Assembly (NCBI RefSeq): GCF_031456275.1
Contig: NZ_JAVDUI010000001.1
Span: forward strand, 1,322,965 to 1,386,964
Source: Falsarthrobacter nasiphocae
GTDB taxonomy: Bacteria; Actinomycetota; Actinomycetes; Actinomycetales; Micrococcaceae
Direction: 5' to 3'
Length of the DNA stretch: 64,000 bases
Under the pieces are notes generated by a model. The model was given only the letters and a program-made list of their open reading frames with translations. It made no database searches and was not told the origin of the DNA. This document shows, piece by piece, positions 48,630-56,954 of the stretch (its first letter is position 1; every line of letters starts with the position of its first letter). Made by a program: the position numbers and the translations under genes.

Positions 48630-50318
48630 CTAGGGAAGCATCCAGCCGAGGACCGGAGTGGACTGAAGGTAGACGAGGCAGCAGAGGAAGAAGAGCATGC
48701 CCACGGACCATCCGATGACGGTCTTGAGGATCTCGGACTCCTTGCCTTCCATCCCCACGCTCGTCGCCGCGATGGCGAGGTTCTGCGGGGAGATGAGCTT
48801 GCCGACCACGCCGCCCGTCGTGTTGGCGGCGACGAGCAGGTTCGGGTCGATCCCCGCCTGCGTTGCGGCCGTCTGCTGGAGCTTGGCGAAGAGGGCGTTG
48901 GCGGAGGTGTCAGAGCCTGTGACGGCCGTTCCGATCCATCCGAGGATCGGGGACAGGAAGGCGAAGAAGCCGCCCGTCGCCGCGAGCCACGTGCCGATGG
49001 CGATCGTCTGGCCGGAGAAGTTCATGACGTAGGCCAGCGCCAGGACGGAGACGATCGTCAGGCCGGCGAAGCGCATCCGCCACAGGGTGCGCCCGATCTC
49101 CGCGAGGGCGTTCGGCACCGAGAGGCTGTATCGGCCGCCCTCGGAGCGGACGCTGTAGATGATCGCCACGAGGACGCCCGTGATGAGCAGGAGCGTGCCC
49201 GGGTTGGAGAGCCACTGGAAGGCGTAGACCGTGGAGGTGGACACCTTGCCGGAGGTTGTCATGAGGTGGCCGTCGAGGCCCGGCCACGGGATCTTGACGT
49301 CCGTGGACGCGAGGGCCTTCGGGACGTTGACGCCGAGCGTCCAGAGCTTGGCCACGCCGAAGAGGATGATGACGAGCAGGTACGGCATGAGCGCCATGAC
49401 GGTGCGGGAGCCGGTGAGGGCGTCCTCGCGGGAGCCGGCCTCGACTGGGGCGATCCCGAGGCGCTCGCGGGCGGCCTGCGCCTGGGCGTCCCGGGCTGGC
49501 GAGCGCCACACCTTGAGGAACAGCACGGCGGCGCCGAGGCCCGCGAGGGAGGCGACGATGTCGGTCAGCTCGTACGAGAAGTAGTTGGCGCAGAGGAACT
49601 GGGCCAGGGCGAACGCGCCGCCGGTGACGAGGGCCGGGGCCCACGCGTCCTTGACGCCGCGGCGCCCGTCGATGATGAAGAGGAGGATGAGCGGGACGAC
49701 GATCGCGAGCAGCGGTGCCTGCCGGCCCACGATGGCGCCGATGTGGTCCGCGGGGAGGTCGGTGAGCTTGCCCGCCGTCGTGATGGGAATGGCGATGGCG
49801 CCGAAGGCGACGGGCGCCGTGTTGGCGAGGAGCACCGAAGTGGCGGCCTTGAGGGGCTTGAGGCCGAGGGCCATGAGCATCGTGGCGGTGATGGCCACGG
49901 GCGCGCCGAAGCCGGCGAGGGCCTCGAGGAGGCCGCCGAAGCAGAAGGCGATGAGGACGGCCTGGATGCGGATGTCGCCTCCGCCGATCGAGTCGAAGAT
50001 CCGGCGCAGGTCCTCGAACCGGCCGGAGAGGACCGTGACCTGGTACAGCCACACGGCCATGACCACAATCCAGAACACGGGGAACGCGCCGAAGACCGCG
50101 CCCTGGCTGGCGGACAGGAGCGCCAGCCCCACGGGCATCTTCATGACGACGACGGCGACGGCTAGCGCCACGGCGAGGCTGATGAGGCCGGCCACGTGGG
50201 CTTTGAGCTTGACGATCGCGAGGAGGATGAAGAACGCGACAAGGGGGATGAACGCCACAAGGGCGGTGAGCGCGACCGAGCCGCCCAGGGCGTCGGTATG
50301 CGGGGTGAACGTCGTCAT
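48630..50318 (-). CDS. lldP: L-lactate permease
   Basis: The 562-residue transporter has about 13-14 spans and LctP features: FPVFWIVVMAVWLYQVTVLSG, FGGLLEALAGFGAPVAITATMLMALGLKPLKAATSVLLANTAPVAFGAIAIPI, TGSDTSANALFAKLQQTAATQ and the GGVVGKLISPQNLAIAATSVGMEGKE block. It takes up lactate with protons. ATG 50318 is preferred to an in-frame start at 50414, which would add residues over the operators. It is divergent from lutABC with 166 bases shared; LldR would control both. Confidence 0.93.
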   Translation of the reverse strand: MTTFTPHTDALGGSVALTALVAFIPLVAFFILLAIVKLKAHVAGLISLAVALAVAVVVMKMPVGLALLSASQGAVFGAFPVFWIVVMAVWLYQVTVLSGRFEDLRRIFDSIGGGDIRIQAVLIAFCFGGLLEALAGFGAPVAITATMLMALGLKPLKAATSVLLANTAPVAFGAIAIPITTAGKLTDLPADHIGAIVGRQAPLLAIVVPLILLFIIDGRRGVKDAWAPALVTGGAFALAQFLCANYFSYELTDIVASLAGLGAAVLFLKVWRSPARDAQAQAARERLGIAPVEAGSREDALTGSRTVMALMPYLLVIILFGVAKLWTLGVNVPKALASTDVKIPWPGLDGHLMTTSGKVSTSTVYAFQWLSNPGTLLLITGVLVAIIYSVRSEGGRYSLSVPNALAEIGRTLWRMRFAGLTIVSVLALAYVMNFSGQTIAIGTWLAATGGFFAFLSPILGWIGTAVTGSDTSANALFAKLQQTAATQAGIDPNLLVAANTTGGVVGKLISPQNLAIAATSVGMEGKESEILKTVIGWSVGMLFFLCCLVYLQSTPVLGWMLP

Positions 50319-50356
50319 TGCGCGGCTCCTGGTGAGGGACTGAATGGTGGGAGCAA

Positions 50357-50381
50357 TGGTCAGACCACAAAGGTCTGACCA
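50357..50381. promoter_or_regulatory. LldR-type operator, lactate genes
   Basis: TGGTCAGACC (50357-50366) and GGTCTGACCA (50372-50381) are perfect inverted arms around 5 bases. The inner TGGTCAGACCA (50357-50367) fits the FadR-family site TNGTNNNACNA. It lies 39 bases before the lldP start. Confidence 0.75.
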
Positions 50382-50438
50382 CTGAAGGGTACCCGATGTT
50401 TCGTGACTTCGCACACACTTAGGGGGGCTTGTCTGATA

Positions 50439-50462
50439 AGGTCAGACCACATCCTCTGACCA
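50439..50462. promoter_or_regulatory. second LldR-type operator near lutA
   Basis: AGGTCAGACCA (50439-50449) matches the first operator with one change, and GGTCAGA (50440-50446) pairs as an inverted repeat with TCTGACC (50455-50461). It lies about 25-45 bases before lutA, where a repressor would block transcription. Confidence 0.65.
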
Positions 50463-50484
50463 GCATCATGAGAGTCGAGAAACC

Positions 50485-51321
50485 GTGAACGAGACCCCCA
50501 CCATCGATGAGCTCAAGGCGGTCGCCTCGCGCCGCCCCCTGCGCATCGCCCTCTTCGCGACCTGCATTGTGGACGCCATGTACCCTCGCGTCGCCCACGC
50601 CACCGTCGCCATCCTCGAGCGCCTCGGCCACACGGTCGTGTTCCCGGGAGGTCAGGCGTGCTGCGGGCAGATGCACGTCAACTCCGGCCACTTCGCGGAG
50701 GGCAAGCGCGTCATCGAGAACCACGTCCGCGCCTTCACGGACGAGGAGTACGACGTCGCCGTGGCCCCGTCGGGCTCCTGCGTCGCCTCGGTCAAGCACC
50801 AGCAGCCCATGATCGCCGAGCGCTTCGGGGACACGGACCTCGCGGAGAAGGCCACCTGCATTGGGGCCAAGACTCTCGAGCTGTCCCAGCTCCTCGTTGA
50901 TGTCCTCGGCATCACGGACGCGGCCGCCCAGCTCGGCTCGTACTTCCCCCACTCCCTCACCTACCACCCCAGCTGCCACGGCATGCGCCTGCTGCGCCTG
51001 GGGGACCGCCAGGAGAGCCTGCTCAAGTCCGTGGAGGGGATCGACTACCGCCCGCTGGGCGAGTCCGACCAGTGCTGCGGGTTCGGCGGCACGTTCTCCG
51101 TCAAGAACTCGGACGTCTCCTCGGCCATGCTCGCGGACAAGACCGCTCGGATCACCGAGACCGGCGCAGACGTCTGCTCAGGCGGTGACGCCTCCTGCCT
51201 CATGCACATCGGCGGCGGCCTCTCCCGGCAGGGGGAGCGCACCCACACCTTCCATGTCGCCGAAATCCTCGCGAGCACGCGCGAGAACCCGCTCAACCCC
51301 CACGAGGAGGTCAACGCGTGA
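50485..51321 (+). CDS. lutA: LutA, lactate utilization (CCG-domain) protein
   Basis: The 278-residue protein has two cysteine-rich CCG domains: GGQACCGQMH and CVASVKHQQ in the first half, then HPSCHGMRLLRLG, DQCCGFGGTFSVKNSDVS and GDASCLMHIGGGL in the second, the pattern of LutA and GlpC-like proteins that bind Fe-S. With LutB and LutC it oxidises L-lactate to pyruvate. GTG 50485 is the start; the ribosome-binding site AGAGTCGAGAAACC is weak. It overlaps lutB by 4 bases. Confidence 0.95.
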   Translation: MNETPTIDELKAVASRRPLRIALFATCIVDAMYPRVAHATVAILERLGHTVVFPGGQACCGQMHVNSGHFAEGKRVIENHVRAFTDEEYDVAVAPSGSCVASVKHQQPMIAERFGDTDLAEKATCIGAKTLELSQLLVDVLGITDAAAQLGSYFPHSLTYHPSCHGMRLLRLGDRQESLLKSVEGIDYRPLGESDQCCGFGGTFSVKNSDVSSAMLADKTARITETGADVCSGGDASCLMHIGGGLSRQGERTHTFHVAEILASTRENPLNPHEEVNA

Positions 51322-52922
51322 GCACGTTCCTTGGACTTCCCGGCCTGCGCCCGGGACACCGCTACCACCGCCCCCACGGACAGGAGGCCCCCGAGAGCAT
51401 GGGGCGCGTGGTGGCCCACGAGGACTTCCCGGACGCCGCGCCCGTTCACCTCGCCGACGCCCAGCTCCGCTCCAACCTGCGCCACGCCACCCACACCATC
51501 CGGGACAAGCGGCTCAAGGTCGTTGCCGAGCTCGACGACTGGGAGCTGCTGCGCGAGTCCGGCAGCCAGATCAAGGCCCACGCGATGAAAAACCTCGCGG
51601 ACCTCCTGGAGCAGTTCGAGGCCAGCGCCACCGCGGCCGGCGCCACGGTCCACTGGGCCAAGGACGCAACCGAGGCCAACGAGATCATCCGCGGCATCCT
51701 CCGCGAGGAGGGCGCCGAGGAGGTCATCAAGGTCAAGTCGATGGCCACGCAGGAGATCGGCCTCAACGAGGACCTGGCCGAGCACGGCATCAAGGCGTTC
51801 GAGACCGACCTCGCCGAGCTGATCGTCCAGCTCGACGATGACCTCCCCTCGCACATTCTCGTTCCCGCCATCCACAAGAACCGAGACCAGATCCGGGACA
51901 TCTTCCTCCGCGAGATGGAGGACGCGCCCGAGGGGCTCACGAACAATCCCGCCGAGCTCGCCGCCGCCGCCCGCACACACCTCCGCCGGAAGTTCCTCTC
52001 CACCAAGGTCGCGATCTCCGGCGCGAACTTCGCCCTCGCTGACACGGGCACGCTCGGCGTCGTCGAATCCGAAGGCAACGGCCGCATGTGCCTCACGCTC
52101 CCGGAGACGCTCATCTCCCTCGTCGGCATCGAGAAGGTGCTGCCGAGCTTCGAGGACATCCACGTCATGGGGCAGCTGCTCCCGCGCTCGTCCACCGGCG
52201 AGCGGATGAACCCGTACACCTCGCTGTGGACGGGCGTCACGCCGGGGGACGGCCCGCAGACGGTGCACATCGTGCTCCTCGACAACGGGCGCACCCGGGC
52301 ACTCGCTGACGAGTACGGGCGTTCGGCCCTGCACTGCATCCGCTGCTCCGCCTGCATGAACGTGTGCCCGGTGTACGAGCGCACGGGCGGCCACGCCTAC
52401 GGCTCCACGTACCCGGGGCCCATCGGCGCCATCCTCTCGCCGCTCCTCACAGGCACGGACGTCGAGGGCAATGACTCCCTCCCGTTCGCGTCGAGCCTCT
52501 GCGGCGCGTGCTACGACGCCTGCCCGGTCAAGATCAACATCCCGGACATCCTCGTGCACCTGCGCGGGCGGTCCGAGGACGGCAAGCAGGGCGCGTCCCG
52601 CATGACGCAGCTGGACGCTGGCCTCGCAGGCGCGACCTGGCTCTTCGCGGACGGACGCCGCTTCGGTGCCCTCCAGAAGGGCCTGGTGGGCGCTCGTCTC
52701 GCGGGCCGCTTCCTCCCCGGTCCCGGCGGCAAGATCTCCGCGCTGCCCGGCATCGCCGGCAAGTGGACGGTCTCGCGCGACCTCCCGCAGGTGCCCGCGC
52801 ACAGCTTCCGCGCGGACTTCGCGGCCGGGCGCTCCCCGTACTCTCGGGGGACGACGACGCCGGCCGCCGGTGGCGAGCGCCCCGAGTCTGCCGCCCCCAC
52901 GAGCGAAGGAGACGTGAAGTGA
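51318..52922 (+). CDS. lutB: LutB, lactate utilization iron-sulfur protein
   Basis: This 534-residue protein combines a LUD (DUF162) domain (about 50-300; GANFALADTGTLGVVESEGNGRM, IEKVLPSFEDIHVMGQLLPRSSTGE) with a ferredoxin-like region containing two Cys sets: CIRCSACMNVCPVYE and CGACYDACPVKINIPDIL. Those ligate two 4Fe-4S clusters that carry electrons from lactate. A C-terminal part of about 120 residues is more variable. The ATGA overlap couples it to lutA, and GTGA couples it to lutC. Confidence 0.95.
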   Translation: MSTFLGLPGLRPGHRYHRPHGQEAPESMGRVVAHEDFPDAAPVHLADAQLRSNLRHATHTIRDKRLKVVAELDDWELLRESGSQIKAHAMKNLADLLEQFEASATAAGATVHWAKDATEANEIIRGILREEGAEEVIKVKSMATQEIGLNEDLAEHGIKAFETDLAELIVQLDDDLPSHILVPAIHKNRDQIRDIFLREMEDAPEGLTNNPAELAAAARTHLRRKFLSTKVAISGANFALADTGTLGVVESEGNGRMCLTLPETLISLVGIEKVLPSFEDIHVMGQLLPRSSTGERMNPYTSLWTGVTPGDGPQTVHIVLLDNGRTRALADEYGRSALHCIRCSACMNVCPVYERTGGHAYGSTYPGPIGAILSPLLTGTDVEGNDSLPFASSLCGACYDACPVKINIPDILVHLRGRSEDGKQGASRMTQLDAGLAGATWLFADGRRFGALQKGLVGARLAGRFLPGPGGKISALPGIAGKWTVSRDLPQVPAHSFRADFAAGRSPYSRGTTTPAAGGERPESAAPTSEGDVK

Positions 52923-53542
52923 GCTCACGCGAGGACATCCTGACCGCCGTCCGCGAAGCCATGGCCGGGGCGCCCGAGGCCCCCGCCCCGGCACGGGACT
53001 ACCGCTTCACGTCCGGGCTGAGCCGGGACCAGTTGCGGGAACAGCTCGTGGATCGGCTCGTGGACTACAAGGCCAACGTCGTCATTCTCGGCTCGGCGAG
53101 CGAGATCCCCGAAGCAGTCAGGACCCGCCTGGCGGGCGCGGAGCGCGTCGTCGTTCCCGCAGGCCTGGACATGGCCTGGACTGACGAGGTCGAGGCGGAG
53201 ATCGTCGTGGACGGGCCCGAGCGGGCGCTGAGCGTGGAGGAGCTGGACGCCACGAGCGCCGTGCTCACGGCCTCCGCCGCCGCGTGCTCCGAGACGGGGA
53301 CCATCTTCCTCGACACCTCGGCCGATCAGGGCCGCCGGGCGATCACTCTTGTCCCGGACCACCACGTCGTCGTCGTCTCGATGGACGATGTCCGCGGCCT
53401 GCTGCCGGAGACCCTTGCGACGCTGGACTCAACCCGGCCCCTGACGTGGATCTCGGGGCCGAGCGCCACGAGCGACATCGAGTTGGAGCGGGTCGAGGGC
53501 GTTCACGGCCCGCGCCGCCTCGACGTCCTCCTCGTCGGCTGA
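52919..53542 (+). CDS. lutC: LutC, lactate utilization LUD-domain protein
   Basis: The 207-residue protein is a small LUD protein: VVILGSASEIPEAVRTRLAGAERVVVPAGLDMAW, then AAACSETGTIFLDTSADQGRRAITLVPDHHVVVV (family core) and TWISGPSATSDIELERVEGVHGPRRLDVLLVG at the end. GTG 52919 overlaps the lutB stop; an upstream opening that starts at 52508 lies inside lutB. It is the final subunit of the LutABC complex. A GC hairpin terminator follows. Confidence 0.95.
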   Translation: MSSREDILTAVREAMAGAPEAPAPARDYRFTSGLSRDQLREQLVDRLVDYKANVVILGSASEIPEAVRTRLAGAERVVVPAGLDMAWTDEVEAEIVVDGPERALSVEELDATSAVLTASAAACSETGTIFLDTSADQGRRAITLVPDHHVVVVSMDDVRGLLPETLATLDSTRPLTWISGPSATSDIELERVEGVHGPRRLDVLLVG

Positions 53543-53547
53543 CGGGC

Positions 53548-53583
53548 CGGGGCCCGTTGCTCCCAGTTCCGGGCCCCGTTATT
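53548..53583 (+). terminator. terminator after lutC
   Basis: CGGGGCCCG (53548-53556) and CGGGCCCCG (53570-53578) form a perfect 9-base stem followed by TTATT, eight bases after the lutC region. Confidence 0.75.
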
Positions 53584-53649
53584 CCCCGTTCGGGGGCGGG
53601 TTCCGCACGCCGGGGCGCGGTTTTGTGGTTGAAACTCGCCTCGGAACGG

Positions 53650-54051
53650 TCAGGGGCTGGGGGTGTCTGAGCCGAGGACGCCGCGCACGGCGGGGATCGC
53701 GGCCGGCGGCAGCTCCATGCTGACCTCGGAGCCCGGGTTGAGCGCGACGCCAAGCCCCTCGGGCAGCGTCTCGATGACCTGCCGCCCGGAGACCTGCAGC
53801 ATCATCGTCGCCTGAGTGGGCGCCTCCGGCGGAATGCGGGAGGCGTCCGAGAAGACGACGACCATCTGCTGGACCTCCCCGCCCTCAGCCACGGGTGGGC
53901 TGAGGACGAGGGGCTGGAAGCTGGTCGGGTCGTCGTCCTCGAGGCGCCCGATGTAGATCACCGAGGCGTCGCCGAAGACGGTGACGAGCTCCTCGTCCGA
54001 GATCTCACCGGAGCGGGCTGCCTCGACGGCGGCCTCGAGCCCGAGCGACAT
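53650..54051 (-). CDS. SseB family protein (second)
   Basis: A 133-residue paralog of the 45312 and 54051 genes: [40 protein letters not shown] and [25 protein letters not shown] are the shared blocks, with no low-complexity tail. It is translated with the preceding paralog (one-base overlap TGATG). Function unknown. Confidence 0.85.
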   Translation of the reverse strand: MSLGLEAAVEAARSGEISDEELVTVFGDASVIYIGRLEDDDPTSFQPLVLSPPVAEGGEVQQMVVVFSDASRIPPEAPTQATMMLQVSGRQVIETLPEGLGVALNPGSEVSMELPPAAIPAVRGVLGSDTPSP

Positions 54052-54602
54052 CAGAAGCCGGCGGGGTCGCTCGTCGGACGAACAGGGTGGTTCTCGTTCG
54101 TCTGCGCGGCGGCCGTGCCCTGCTGCTCCGCCTGGAGGGCCTGGACCTCGGAGGCGGGGCGGAAGTCGGTGCGGATCATCTGGACGCCGGAGGGCTCGAT
54201 CATGAAGCCCAGCTCGAAGCCCGGGTTGAGCATGATGCCCACGCCCTCGCCGACGGACTGGACGACCGTGGCGCCCTGGACGCCGATGCCGTACGGGGCC
54301 TGCTCACCGAGTTCGGCGGGGACGCGCGAAGGATCGGAGAAGACCGCGACCATCGGCTCGTCGTTGGGGCCGCTCAGGGCCACCGGATCGAGGTTCGCAT
54401 CCGGGTTGGCCTCGGGGTCTTCGACGCTCAAGAGGATGACGGTGGAGTTGAGGAACGTCAGGATGACGTCGGACTGCTCCATGGTCCCGTCCTGGCCCTT
54501 GGCGAGCGCCTCTTCAAGGGGGTTCGCGGGGGACACGGGGGTGTCGGAGGTCGAGGGGGACGTCTGCTGGTCGGCTGCGTTGTCGCCGATGTTTTCAGTC
54601 AT
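54051..54602 (-). CDS. SseB family protein (third)
   Basis: A 183-residue paralog with an acidic N-terminal tail of about 50 residues, followed by [53 protein letters not shown] and [28 protein letters not shown], the same layout as the neighbouring paralog. ATG 54602 has no Shine-Dalgarno; a TACAAT -10 candidate lies at 54620-54625 on the minus strand. A longer in-frame opening to 54728 would overlap dcd and is rejected. Confidence 0.82.
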   Translation of the reverse strand: MTENIGDNAADQQTSPSTSDTPVSPANPLEEALAKGQDGTMEQSDVILTFLNSTVILLSVEDPEANPDANLDPVALSGPNDEPMVAVFSDPSRVPAELGEQAPYGIGVQGATVVQSVGEGVGIMLNPGFELGFMIEPSGVQMIRTDFRPASEVQALQAEQQGTAAAQTNENHPVRPTSDPAGF

Positions 54603-54673
54603 GTGTCTGAGAACATCACGAATTGTAGGTCCCTGCAACTCATCTCCGCTCGGAGCGGACGGCGGATTCCTGC

Positions 54674-54689
54674 TAGTTTTAGGCACGTG
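54674..54689 (+). promoter_or_regulatory. promoter -10 giving a leaderless dcd start
   Basis: TAGTTT (54674-54679) stands seven bases before the GTG of dcd and no ribosome-binding site is seen, so transcription would begin at or next to the start codon. Confidence 0.55.
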
Positions 54690-55280
54690 CTCCTCTCTGA
54701 TCGCGACATCCGCGCCGCCCTTGACCACGGCCGGATCGGCCTCGAGCCCGCTGACCTGGACATGATCCAGCCGTCAAGCGTTGACGTGCGCCTGGACCGG
54801 TTCTTCCGCCTGTTCGACAACCACAAGTACGCGAACATCGACCCAGCCGAGGAGCAGGAGGGCCTGACTCGGCTCGTCGAGGTGGACCCGGATGAGCCGT
54901 TCGTCCTCCATCCCGGGGAGTTCGTCCTGGGCTCGACCTACGAGACCGTCACGCTCGGCGACGACATCGCCGCTCGCCTCGAGGGCAAGTCCTCTCTCGG
55001 ACGCCTCGGCCTGCTGACGCACTCCACCGCAGGGTTCATCGACCCGGGCTTCTCCGGCCACGTGACGCTGGAGCTCTCCAATGTCGCCACGCTCCCGATC
55101 AAGCTGTGGCCCGGCTCGAAGATCGGCCAGCTGTGCTTCTTCCAGCTGACGAGCCCTGCCGAGCGCCCCTACGGCTCAGACGGCCGCGGGAACCGCTACC
55201 AGGGCCAGCGCGGGCCGACGCCCTCCCGCTCCCACCTCAACTTCCACCGGACGCGCGTGCCCGGCCCGGAGGCCGGCTAG
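54687..55280 (+). CDS. dcd: dCTP deaminase (possibly bifunctional with dUTPase)
   Basis: The 197-residue enzyme starts [21 protein letters not shown] and contains [55 protein letters not shown] and GQLCFFQL, all diagnostic of Dcd. It converts dCTP to dUTP; the closest actinobacterial relatives can also release PPi to give dUMP. GTG 54687 is required to begin at the conserved LLSDRD motif; an upstream open frame is unrelated. Full length. Confidence 0.95.
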   Translation: MLLSDRDIRAALDHGRIGLEPADLDMIQPSSVDVRLDRFFRLFDNHKYANIDPAEEQEGLTRLVEVDPDEPFVLHPGEFVLGSTYETVTLGDDIAARLEGKSSLGRLGLLTHSTAGFIDPGFSGHVTLELSNVATLPIKLWPGSKIGQLCFFQLTSPAERPYGSDGRGNRYQGQRGPTPSRSHLNFHRTRVPGPEAG

Positions 55281-55345
55281 AGCCACAACGAGGCCGGCCA
55301 GCCCCACGCCGTGTCCGGCAGCTGTCCCGCCGGGCCTGCGACGAG

Positions 55346-56701
55346 CTACGCGCGCACCTCGTCCCTGCGGACCGCAGGCTCGCGGATCGGCGCGAGGAGT
55401 GCGAGCCCCGCGGCGAGGACAAGAGCAATGCCGATCACGCCGTGAATCTGCTGCCCTCCGAGGACGATGAACGCGCCGAACAGCGTCGGGGCCAGGAAGC
55501 TCACGGCCCGGCCCGTCGTGGCGTAGAGGCCGAAGAACTCCGACTCGTGCCCTGCGGGGGCAATCCGCAGCAGGTAGGAGCGGCTCGAGGACTGAGCGGG
55601 TCCCACGAACAGGCAGAGGAAGAGCCCGAACACCCAGAACGTCGTCGTTGCCGTCCACTCCAGCCCGCCGACCCGGTGAGTGCCCGCACCCAAGGCGAGG
55701 AGGCCCGCAGCCGCGATGAGGAGGCCGACCAGCGAGCCCATGACGATCCGCTTGGGCCCGAGCCTGTCCTCCAGGCGGCCGCCCACGAGCGCGCCGAGCG
55801 CGGCGACGACGTTGCCTGCGATGGCGAAGACGATGACCTGAGCCTGAGTGAACCCGAACGTGCCGACGGCGATGACGCCGCCGAGCGTGAAGATCGCGGC
55901 GAGACCGTCGCGGAACACGGCTGAGGCCCCCAAGAAGTAGATCGCGTGGCGGTCCGTCCGCCACAGCGACGCGAGGCGGCGCCACAGGATGCGGTAGGAC
56001 TCCAGCAGCCCGGCCGGGGCCGAGCGCGGCGCCTGCGGGGCAGCCCCCGTCCCGCGAACCAAGAGCGGCAGCGCGAAGGCAAGGAACCAGATGCCGGAGA
56101 AGAGGGCCGTCAGGCGGAACGGCCACCCGTCCTCCTGAGGCACGGGGAGCCCGAAGGCCGGCTTGATGAAGCCGAAGAGGACGATCACGAGGGCCACGAT
56201 CCCGCCGAGGTAGCCCATGGCCCAGCCGAAGCCGGAGACTCGCCCAGCGCTCGCGGGCGTCGAGACGTCTGAGAGCATGGCGTTGTAGTCCACGCTGGCG
56301 AGCTCGAAGAACAGGGTGGCCGCCGCGATGATGCCGATCCCCAGGAGCAGGTGGCCGGGGTCGGGGGTCACGAGCGCCCCGCAGAGGCACAGGAGAACGA
56401 CGACGCCCGTGTTGACGGCGAGCCACAGCCTGCGGCGGTTGGAGGCGTCGCTGCGCTGGCCGAGGACGGGGGCGATGACGGCCAGGACGAGCCCGGACAG
56501 GCTGAGGCCCCACGCGAGGAGCGTCGAGGAGTGCTCCGTGGGCCCGAAGGCGGGAGACGTCAGCCAGACCGTGAAGACGAACGTCGTCATGACGGCGTTG
56601 AAGGCGCTGGAGCCCCAGTCCCAGAGAGCCCAGGACAGGACGGCGCCGCGTCGTGGCGCGGGCGGCTGGTTGCTCGGGGCGGTGGCGGCGGGGCTGCTCA
56701 T
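55346..56701 (-). CDS. UMF1/Atg22-type MFS transporter
   Basis: The 451-residue permease has 12 spans and an N-terminal WALWDWGSSAFNAVMTTFVFTVWLTSPAFGP motif that marks the UMF1 family (Pfam Vacuole effluxer Atg22-like). Other family signs are VDYNAMLSDVSTPASAGRVSGFGWAMGYLGG and LFVGPAQSSSRSYLLRIAPAGHESEFFGLY. ATG 56701 follows a TATTCT -10 by six bases with no ribosome-binding site, suggesting a leaderless transcript. It is divergent from the mrp operon. The C-terminus PIREPAVRRDEVRA is basic. The substrate is unknown. Confidence 0.9.
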   Translation of the reverse strand: MSSPAATAPSNQPPAPRRGAVLSWALWDWGSSAFNAVMTTFVFTVWLTSPAFGPTEHSSTLLAWGLSLSGLVLAVIAPVLGQRSDASNRRRLWLAVNTGVVVLLCLCGALVTPDPGHLLLGIGIIAAATLFFELASVDYNAMLSDVSTPASAGRVSGFGWAMGYLGGIVALVIVLFGFIKPAFGLPVPQEDGWPFRLTALFSGIWFLAFALPLLVRGTGAAPQAPRSAPAGLLESYRILWRRLASLWRTDRHAIYFLGASAVFRDGLAAIFTLGGVIAVGTFGFTQAQVIVFAIAGNVVAALGALVGGRLEDRLGPKRIVMGSLVGLLIAAAGLLALGAGTHRVGGLEWTATTTFWVFGLFLCLFVGPAQSSSRSYLLRIAPAGHESEFFGLYATTGRAVSFLAPTLFGAFIVLGGQQIHGVIGIALVLAAGLALLAPIREPAVRRDEVRA

Positions 56702-56859
56702 ACCCAGAGAATACGTTGCGCGCGCGGCCTTGCCGCCGATGTGACGGAGGGCCGCAGGCGCCCGGCGCCCGGCCGATGTCGTGGCACGCTCGCGGGAGTC
56801 GCTCCCGCGTCCGTCTGCTCCCCTGTGGACAACTGGGAAGGGCTCCCAGGCACGGCGGA

Positions 56860-56865
56860 TAAAAT
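56860..56865 (+). promoter_or_regulatory. candidate -10 box of the mrp operon
   Basis: TAAAAT at 56860-56865, 90 bases before mrpA, in the spacer shared with the UMF1 gene. A matching -35 was not identified, so only the -10 is recorded. Confidence 0.35.
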
Positions 56866-56954
56866 GAAGCGATACTGCGCGCGCCGCCCCTGCTTCACCC
56901 GGGCGTGGACTGCGCGGTTGCACCACGATCCGCTCCCCGACGAAGGACCGCGCG

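Noticed and set aside
54603-54728. Longer N-terminus for the third SseB-like protein
   Set aside because: It would overlap the dcd start and its promoter; the shorter start at 54602 leaves both genes with complete conserved domains.
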